NCBI GenBank assembly: GCA_002423025.1
Contig: DIUN01000026.1
Span: 1,085-37,429 of the forward strand
DNA: 36,345 bases
Direction: 5' to 3'
Source of the DNA: Sphingomonadales bacterium UBA6157
GTDB taxonomy: Bacteria > Pseudomonadota > Alphaproteobacteria > Sphingomonadales > Sphingomonadaceae
Below the pieces are notes generated by a model. That model did not search any database, was not told the origin of the DNA, and was given only the letters and a program-made list of their open reading frames with translations. Both the position numbers and the translations under genes were made by a program. This document shows, piece after piece, positions 31,160 through 36,345 of this stretch (position 1 is the stretch's first letter; each line of letters starts with the position of its first letter).

Positions 31160-32143
31160 TTACTTCGCTTCCAGCCGGTCCCCCGCCGCGAGCAGTCCGC
31201 CAAGGCCCTGCCGTTTCAGGAACGCAGCGTCTTTCGCATCGCCCAGCAGCGTCGCCCCCCAGAAGGCGGCGGAGGCGGCGCGCACCGCGGCATGGATGCG
31301 GGCATCCGGCGTGCCCGGCCGCACCCGGTTGCCGGCAAAGGCCATATGGTCCCCGCCCTCGAACAGCAGCAGGTATTTCTCGCCCGGCGGCATCGCCCGC
31401 CATGGCGCGATTCGCTCGGCCACGGCGCCGGCGCGCTTTTGCGGATCAAGGCTCAGCGGCAGCCCATCGGCGGTGCTGGTGATGGCAAAATACGGGATGC
31501 CGATGCGCCCGAAGGCAGCGCCGAGGCTGCCCGCCGTCAGCGCCACGCCGCTCAGCGCCAACCCGGCGCGAAAGCGGCTGTCCTCCATGGAAAAGCCATT
31601 GGCAAAGCGCTGGCCGGCCACCGCCTGCACCACCCAGGCCCCCATGCTGTGCCCGGCGATTCCGGCCCGCGCCGTATCGATGCGGGCAAGGTTGCAGGCA
31701 CCCTCCTGCCCCATGGCCCCGAGCCGCCCGAGCACGAAACCGGCATCGCGGACCCGCGCCGCAAGCTGGGCGCCATTGGCGGCCTGGCGGATTCGCGCCT
31801 CGCGGGCCTTGCGCCCGGCCTCGGCATCCGGCGCGGCGGCCACGGCGGCGGCTGCCTCCTTGTAGACCAGCGCATTGCTGCCCGGATGCTCCAGATGCAC
31901 CACGGCAAGGCCGCGCTCCACCCAGGCGGTCGCCCAGTCCGCGCCGCCGCTGGTGTCGCCGCCCAGGCCGGGGCTCCACAGCACCACCGGCACCTTGCCG
32001 CGGCCATCGGGCAGGCGGATGCGCAGCGGCAGGTCCCGCCCGCGCACCGGGTCCCGCCATACGGCGTCGCAGGTGGTGACGGCAGCAGCAGGAACAGCGG
32101 CGAGCAGCGCGATCGCGGCTGTCAGCACGTGGCGGATGATGAT
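31160..32143 (-). CDS. Secreted alpha/beta hydrolase (predicted dienelactone-hydrolase-like)
   Basis: An exported serine hydrolase: VPVVLWSPGLGGDTSGGADW, LAVVHLEHPGSNALVY, then the nucleophile elbow GIAGHSMGAWVVQA and a late GGDHMAFAG that may carry the acid/His part. The signal sequence reads RHVLTAAIALLAAVPAAAV. In frame the only usual start near it is GTG 32128, whose ribosome-binding site would be 22 bases away. GGGAGGA at 32157-32151 lies exactly seven bases before ATC 32143, which also supplies the positively charged n-region (IIIRH). I therefore report 32143 (327 residues) as the likely start; the upstream frame reads through REP DNA. Initiation at ATC, or a base error for ATG, needs testing. 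Confidence 0.85.
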   Translation of the reverse strand: MIIRHVLTAAIALLAAVPAAAVTTCDAVWRDPVRGRDLPLRIRLPDGRGKVPVVLWSPGLGGDTSGGADWATAWVERGLAVVHLEHPGSNALVYKEAAAAVAAAPDAEAGRKAREARIRQAANGAQLAARVRDAGFVLGRLGAMGQEGACNLARIDTARAGIAGHSMGAWVVQAVAGQRFANGFSMEDSRFRAGLALSGVALTAGSLGAAFGRIGIPYFAITSTADGLPLSLDPQKRAGAVAERIAPWRAMPPGEKYLLLFEGGDHMAFAGNRVRPGTPDARIHAAVRAASAAFWGATLLGDAKDAAFLKRQGLGGLLAAGDRLEAK

Positions 32144-32229
32144 TGTAAAGTCCTCCCGGTGGCTCTTATGCCAAGGGCTTGGGCCGTTGGCCACCGGGGG
32201 CCGCGCAATCGGGAAGGGTGGGCAGGAAG

Positions 32230-32294
32230 CTGGATCCCGGCGTTCGCCGGGATGACACCACCTTCCTGTCATCCCGGCGAACGCCGGGACCCAG
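32230..32294. repeat. Inverted pair of REP-like palindromes
   Basis: Two 27-bp copies, 32230-32256 and 32268-32294, in opposite orientation and identical at 26 of 27 positions when one is reversed. Each is GTCATCCCGGCGAACGCCGGGA(T/C)CCAG with its own CCGGCG/CGCCGG hairpin; 11 bases separate them, so one long hairpin is also possible. They follow the phoD stop by 15 bases (minus strand) and precede the hydrolase, a likely transcript boundary. Confidence 0.9.
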
Positions 32295-32308
32295 TTTTTC
32301 TTCAGCGC

Positions 32309-33928
32309 CTAGGCCAGCTTCATCACCCGCTCGCCGCGCCGCACCGTCGCCGTCTGGCCGGTGCTGGTGGCGGTGCTGCGCTCGCGGATGGTCTGCAGGA
32401 ACACATAGTCCGCCTGTGCCGTCTCCGGGGTGAAGGCGAGGGTGAAATAGCCGCGGCGGCTGGTGTCGCACCAGGTCATTTCCGGGCTGGCCGCGACAAT
32501 GGCGTCGCGGATCTTCGCCGGATCGGCCTTCAGCGCGCTTTCATAGCCCGGCGAGGTGACGGACTGGCCGGCGAACTCGACACCGGCGGGCTTGCCGCCA
32601 TGGGCGAGGTTGAAGGCCCAGGCGTTGTGGCTGTCACCCGAGATCACCACCATGTCGGCATTGGCATCCTGCGCGGCCTTGAGCATGCGGGCGCGGGCAG
32701 CGGGGTAGCCGGCCCACATGTCCATGGCAGCGGAAAGCCCCATGGCGGAGGCGGCGAGCCCGGCCTGCACATATCCCTTGGCGCGCGGATCGGAATCCGG
32801 GCCGAGGAACTCCATGGCGCTCTTGGGTGTCAGCACCGTGCCCATGATGACCTGCTGGGCAACCAGCTGCCACTTTTGCCCGGCCTTGACCGAGGCCTTG
32901 AGCGTTTCAGTGGCCCAGGCCTCCTGCTCGGCGCCGAGCAGCTGGCGGTTGGCGTCTGCCAGCGGGCCGTCCTTGAAGCTGGCCAGCGCCGTGGCGCCGC
33001 CGCGCAGGGCCGCGCCGATGTTGAGCTGCTCGTCCCGCCCGGTGGCGCGGGTATCGAGCGTGATGAGGCTGACAAGGTTGCCGATGTCGTAGCGCTGGTA
33101 CATCCGGTCCGGCCCCGGCAGCCACTCGCCATGGGCGCGGGTGGCTGCGGCCTTGCGGACGCTCCATTCGCCTTCGGTTTCGGGCTGGTGGTTCTCGGCA
33201 CCGTTCTTCCAGGTGTCGTTGGCGAGCTCATGGTCATCCCATACCGTCACCATCGGGTAGAGGCGGTGCAGCTCCTGCAGGCCGGGGTCGATGCGGTAGC
33301 TGGCGTAGCGCTGGCGATAATCATCGAGCGCCACCATCTCGTTTGCCGGCGCGATGTCACGCCCGGCCAGCGTCTCGCCGACGCTCGGGTAGGTGCCCTG
33401 CTTGTACTCGTAGAGATAGTCGCCGAGGTGGACGACGAGATCGATATCGTCCCGCGCCGCGGCATGGGCATAGGCGTTGAACCAGCCGAACGGCTTGTTG
33501 GCGCAGCTGAACACCGCGATGTTGAAGCGCGACAGCGGGCCCGAGGGCAGGGTGCGGGTGCGGCCGATGGCGGATTGCGTGCCGTCCGGCGCGGTGAAGC
33601 GGTAGAACACCCAGCCGCCGATCGGCAGCCCGGTGATGCGCGCCTGCGCTGTGCCCCAGCTCTCCGGCCCGGCCACGGCCTCGGCGCGCGCCACGATGGT
33701 GCGCATGCCGGAATCGGTGGCGACTTCCACCTTGAGCACCGTGTCCCGGCCATCGGCGGCGGCATAGCGCGTCCACAGCTTGATCGAATCGGTGCCGGGG
33801 TCTCCCGAGGCGACGCCATGCGTGAAGCCGCTCATCGGCCACAGCCCCGCCAGCGCCGGGCGGGCCGGCAGCAGCAGGCCAGCGGCAGACGCGGTGAGAA
33901 AGGCGCGACGATCAAGTGCAAGACGCAT
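32309..33928 (-). CDS. phoD: PhoD-type alkaline phosphatase/phosphodiesterase
   Basis: A secreted metallophosphoesterase of the PhoD family releasing phosphate from mono- and diesters (Ca/Fe-dependent in studied members). The 539 residues begin with a Tat signal (LDRRAFLTASAAGLLLPA, twin Arg at 7-8), then a PhoD N-terminal domain (HGVASGDPGTDSIKLWTRYA) and the catalytic metal motifs SCANKPFGW, VVHLGDYLYEY, VTVWDDHELANDTW and VVISGDSHNAWAFNL. ATG 33928 follows GGGGA. Only a half Pho box (CTGTCAC on the minus strand, 33983-33977) is seen upstream, so PhoB control is possible but unsupported. It is divergent from the DUF2256 gene. Confidence 0.95.
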   Translation of the reverse strand: MRLALDRRAFLTASAAGLLLPARPALAGLWPMSGFTHGVASGDPGTDSIKLWTRYAAADGRDTVLKVEVATDSGMRTIVARAEAVAGPESWGTAQARITGLPIGGWVFYRFTAPDGTQSAIGRTRTLPSGPLSRFNIAVFSCANKPFGWFNAYAHAAARDDIDLVVHLGDYLYEYKQGTYPSVGETLAGRDIAPANEMVALDDYRQRYASYRIDPGLQELHRLYPMVTVWDDHELANDTWKNGAENHQPETEGEWSVRKAAATRAHGEWLPGPDRMYQRYDIGNLVSLITLDTRATGRDEQLNIGAALRGGATALASFKDGPLADANRQLLGAEQEAWATETLKASVKAGQKWQLVAQQVIMGTVLTPKSAMEFLGPDSDPRAKGYVQAGLAASAMGLSAAMDMWAGYPAARARMLKAAQDANADMVVISGDSHNAWAFNLAHGGKPAGVEFAGQSVTSPGYESALKADPAKIRDAIVAASPEMTWCDTSRRGYFTLAFTPETAQADYVFLQTIRERSTATSTGQTATVRRGERVMKLA

Positions 33929-34000
33929 GAAGGGTCCCCGAGGTAAGGTGAATCGCAGCCCATCTAGGCGGGCTTTGTGACAGTTGAGGGAAGCTAGCCC

Positions 34001-34174
34001 GTGGCAAAGATGCGCAGCAAGGCCGATCTGCCCAGCAAGCCCTGCGCTGCCTGCGGCCGGCCGTTCGCCTGGCGCAAGAAATGGGCGCGGGACTGGGAGA
34101 ATGTGCGCTTTTGCTCGGATGCCTGCCGCACCGGCGCCTATGGCCGGGCCAAGGCGAAGAATACGTCAGAATGA
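34001..34174 (+). CDS. DUF2256 zinc-ribbon-like peptide
   Basis: A 57-residue gene. The product reads from GTG 34001: AKMRSKADLPSKPCAACGRP then FAWRKKWARDWENVRFCSDA, a very good match to DUF2256. Cys15, Cys18, Cys38 and Cys42 form two pairs that should bind zinc. The rest is basic. GAGGGA (33986-33991) lies nine bases before GTG 34001 and eighteen before ATG 34010, so GTG is preferred. In other bacteria the family is often near cryptochrome/photolyase genes, but none is present here. Its function is unknown. It precedes the aldolase-like gene by about 60 bases. Confidence 0.9.
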   Translation: MAKMRSKADLPSKPCAACGRPFAWRKKWARDWENVRFCSDACRTGAYGRAKAKNTSE

Positions 34175-34236
34175 GGAGTTGCGGCCACCGCGCGCCGCCC
34201 GCACAATCGGCCATCGATTTTCGCGGAGATGACAGC

Positions 34237-35010
34237 ATGGCGACCCAGCTCAAGCCCCAGAGTGTCAAGGACAGCGTTTCCCCCGAGGAATGGGCGATCC
34301 GCACAGATCTCGCCGCCGCCTATCGGCTGGTGGCGCTGTACGGCTGGGATGACATCATCTTCACCCACCTCTCGGCGCGGGTGCCGGGGCCGGAGCATCA
34401 CTTCCTCATCAACCCCTACAATTTGATGTTCGAGGAGATCACCGCCTCCTCGCTGGTCAAGATCGATGTCGAGGGCCATCCTGTGATGGAGACGCCCTAC
34501 GTGACCAACGCCGCCGGCTTCACCATCCACAGCGCCCTGCACATGGCGCGGGATGACGCCCATGCCGTCATGCACGTCCACACCAAGGCCGGGCAGGCCG
34601 TCGCCGCCCAGGCTGCAGGGCTGATGCCGATCACCCAGACAGCCATGCTGGTGCATGACCAGGTGACCTACCATGAGTATGAAGGCGTCGCGACCGACCT
34701 TGAGGAGCGCGAGCGGCTGGTGGAAGACATCGGCACCAAGAACGCCATGATCCTGCGCAACCATGGCACGCTTGCTGTCGGCAAGACCGTGGCCGAATGC
34801 TTCCTGACGCTCTACTTCCTCGAGCGCGCCTGCGAGGCGCAGGTCATGGCGCTCACCGCCGGGCTGGACGGGCTCTACAATCCGCCGCAGGGCACCCCGG
34901 AAAAGGTGACTGGCCAGGCCGGCGCCGGCCTTGGCGTGGTGGCCAACATGCTTGCCTGGCCAGCGCTGCTCCGCAAGCTTGACCGGCTGGACCCAAGCTT
35001 CCGGGATTAA
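34237..35010 (+). CDS. Class II aldolase/adducin family protein
   Basis: 257 residues, starting at ATG 34237 with GGAGAT spaced correctly upstream. The zinc-aldolase fold is shown by GWDDIIFTHLSARVPGPEHH, FEEITASSLVKID, His113-x-His115 (HAVMHVHTKAGQ) and His176 (MILRNHGTLAVGKTVAEC), the expected three metal ligands. Substrates in this family include fuculose- and ribulose-phosphates, but this longer adducin-like form, common in Alphaproteobacteria, has no established substrate. It is convergent with the DUF423 gene; their TAA stops interlock in TTAA (35007-35010). Confidence 0.94.
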   Translation: MATQLKPQSVKDSVSPEEWAIRTDLAAAYRLVALYGWDDIIFTHLSARVPGPEHHFLINPYNLMFEEITASSLVKIDVEGHPVMETPYVTNAAGFTIHSALHMARDDAHAVMHVHTKAGQAVAAQAAGLMPITQTAMLVHDQVTYHEYEGVATDLEERERLVEDIGTKNAMILRNHGTLAVGKTVAECFLTLYFLERACEAQVMALTAGLDGLYNPPQGTPEKVTGQAGAGLGVVANMLAWPALLRKLDRLDPSFRD

Positions 35011-35405
35011 TCCTCCACCCGGTCCAGCCGCTCACCGGCCAGCGCCACCACGCCGAGCCACAGCCAGCCGATCATCATCAGCGAGCCGCCGATGGGCGCG
35101 AACGCCGCGATCCAGCGCGGCGCGCCCAGCGCCAGCATGTCGAGGTTGCCGGCGAAGACCAGGCTGCCCAGGCTCACCGCCCAGGCGCCGGTGCGCACCA
35201 GCTTGGAATTGCGCCACGCCAGCAGCCCGAACACCGCCGCCACATGCGGCAGCTGGAACATCACCCCGGTCATGATCCACTCGCGCGCCTGCGGGTCCTT
35301 GATGCCATGCGCGGCAAAGGTGCCGAAGGTGAGCGCCAGCACGGCGTTCATGCAGGCCAGCGCCGGCAGGAAGCGCGGCCGCGCCGTTCGTGCACCTGGT
35401 GTCAT
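35007..35405 (-). CDS. DUF423 integral membrane protein
   Basis: 132 residues with four probable membrane helices: FLPALACMNAVLALTFGTFA, VMFQLPHVAAVFGLLAW, TGAWAVSLGSLVFAGNL and APIGGSLMMIGWLWLGVVAL. The GTFAAHGIKD motif is characteristic of DUF423 (YgdD-like) inner-membrane proteins of unknown function. ATG 35405 has GAGGGA about seven bases upstream. It is divergent from amn, with 97 bases between them. Confidence 0.93.
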   Translation of the reverse strand: MTPGARTARPRFLPALACMNAVLALTFGTFAAHGIKDPQAREWIMTGVMFQLPHVAAVFGLLAWRNSKLVRTGAWAVSLGSLVFAGNLDMLALGAPRWIAAFAPIGGSLMMIGWLWLGVVALAGERLDRVED

Positions 35406-35502
35406 CCCGCATTCCCTCGTAATTGCCTGTCCAGCCTCCTAGCGCATCGTGCCGCGCCCGCGAAGGCTGGCAGAAGCGCGCGGCTTGGGGCAAAAGCCTG
35501 AG

Positions 35503-36345
35503 ATGACAGCGCACCCCACCCCGTCCGAGCTTGTCGACCAGCTTGTCGCCATCCACGCCGAATCCACCGCCGCGCTGCGCACCGCCCTGCGGGATTATCT
35601 TGAAACCGGCACCGCGCCCGATTCCGCCGCACGGGTGCGCGGGGACTGGGCCTACCCCGAGCTGCGCCTCGCCTATGCCGGAGACACCATGGCGGTGCGC
35701 CGCCCGGTGCGCGCCTTTGCCCGGCTCAATCGCCCCGGCAACTATGCCAGCACCATCACCCGGCCCGAGCTGTTCCGCGCCTATCTCATCGAGCAGATCA
35801 CGCTGCTGATGGCCGATTACGAAGTGACTCTCAGCACCGGCCGCTCGGAAAGCGAGATCCCCTATCCCTATGTGCTGGATGGCGCTGCCGACCTGCGGCT
35901 CGATGCCGCCGCCGCCTCCGAACTGGCCCGCTGGTTCCCCACCACCGAGCTCGCCCAGATCGGTGACGAGCTGGCCGATGGCCTATGGGACGAGCGCCTC
36001 TCCGATATCCGCCCGCTGGCGCTGTTCGATGGCCCGCGCACCGATTTCAGCCTTGCCCGGCTCAAGCACTACACCGGCACCGCGCCTGAGGATTTCCAAC
36101 ACTATATCCTGCTCACCAATTATCACCGCTATGTCGATGAGTTCGTGCGCTGGGGCTGCACCCAGCTCGGGCAAAACGGCTATGAGCGCCTCGCCTGCCC
36201 CGGCGGGCTGGATATCACCGCCGCCAACGCATCACCCGAGGCGGCTGCCGGCGACGGTGCCTGGCGCAAGTTCCAGATGCCGGCCTGGCACCTCACCGCC
36301 CCCGGCCGCATCGGCATCACGCTGGTCAACATCGGCGTCGGCCCG
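35503..36345 (+). CDS. amn: AMP nucleosidase, 5' part (cut by window end)
   Basis: Hydrolyses AMP to adenine and ribose-5-phosphate. Only the first 281 codons are present; the frame remains open at the edge. They correspond to the N-terminal AMP nucleosidase domain and the beginning of the catalytic one: DWAYPELRLAYAG, ITRPELFRAYLIEQITLLMA, SEIPYPYVLDG, WFPTTELAQIGDELADGLW, DFSLARLKHYTGTAPEDFQH, YVDEFVRWGCTQLG, FQMPAWHLTAPGRIGITLVN and IGVGP. Close likeness to the E. coli enzyme makes the call firm. Start ATG 35503; no strong Shine-Dalgarno is visible. Confidence 0.96.
   Translation, partial: MTAHPTPSELVDQLVAIHAESTAALRTALRDYLETGTAPDSAARVRGDWAYPELRLAYAGDTMAVRRPVRAFARLNRPGNYASTITRPELFRAYLIEQITLLMADYEVTLSTGRSESEIPYPYVLDGAADLRLDAAAASELARWFPTTELAQIGDELADGLWDERLSDIRPLALFDGPRTDFSLARLKHYTGTAPEDFQHYILLTNYHRYVDEFVRWGCTQLGQNGYERLACPGGLDITAANASPEAAAGDGAWRKFQMPAWHLTAPGRIGITLVNIGVGP

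Noticed and set aside
31292..33946. An 884-codon plus-strand frame opposite the hydrolase and phoD
   Set aside because: It passes through the REP pair and two real genes. Composition is typical of antisense frames.
33977..33983. A Pho box before phoD
   Set aside because: Only one half-site (CTGTCAC) is seen; the expected second repeat 11 bases on is absent.

Overview
This 36.3 kb window is GC-rich chromosomal DNA from an alphaproteobacterium, most likely Sphingomonadales. The reasons are the Entner-Doudoroff dehydratase, the rimP-nusA-ylxR-infB-rbfA-truB-rpsO-pnp block with a YlxR/L7Ae-like fusion, the gatC-gatA pair, a DmdC-type acyl-CoA dehydrogenase, several small secreted proteins of a sphingomonad style, and REP-like CCCGGCGAA(C/A)GCCGGG palindromes. 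The taxonomic call rests on recalled protein likeness, not on a database search. I count 35 protein genes, including one 57-residue gene and one cut by the right edge. I see no rRNA, tRNA, CRISPR array, insertion sequence or prophage.

Layout. 1-3.4 kb (minus): gatC-gatA (tRNA amidation), a small unknown gene behind a Fur-like palindrome, and a Sua5/TsaC-type t6A enzyme. 3.4-5.2 kb (plus): acyl-CoA dehydrogenase. 5.2-7.7 kb: a secreted ankyrin protein (minus) divergent from a tightly overlapping plus-strand chain SCO1 - YcgN-like - YgjP-like metallopeptidase. 7.7-14.1 kb: edd, a secreted SH3 protein, a D-2-hydroxyacid dehydrogenase, a glutathione S-transferase, a DUF1223 secreted protein and an NPD-family flavoprotein with extra cysteines. 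14.2-25.8 kb (minus): one long transcription/translation operon reading rimP, nusA, ylxR, infB, alpha/beta hydrolase, rbfA, GNAT, truB, rpsO, pnp. It has a good sigma70-like promoter before rimP and a clear rho-independent terminator after pnp. 25.9-31.1 kb: a small secreted unknown, xerD, a 599-residue membrane-anchored unknown, and divergent aroK-aroB (shikimate pathway). 31.1-35.4 kb: a secreted hydrolase, a Tat-exported PhoD phosphatase, a DUF2256 zinc-ribbon-like peptide, a class II aldolase-like protein and a DUF423 membrane protein. The right end holds the first 281 codons of AMP nucleosidase (amn).

Most of the window is housekeeping, and I do not see a convincing new defence, mobile or biosynthetic system. 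The points worth a second look are: two genes whose best-supported starts are not ATG/GTG/TTG (a CTG and an ATC); a hydrolase and a GNAT acetyltransferase translationally coupled into the nusA-infB-pnp operon; a Fur-like operator on an unknown gene; a CAATTG dyad operator candidate; three convergent gene pairs whose stop codons interlock in a palindromic tetranucleotide; and a small family of REP palindromes with one inverted pair.
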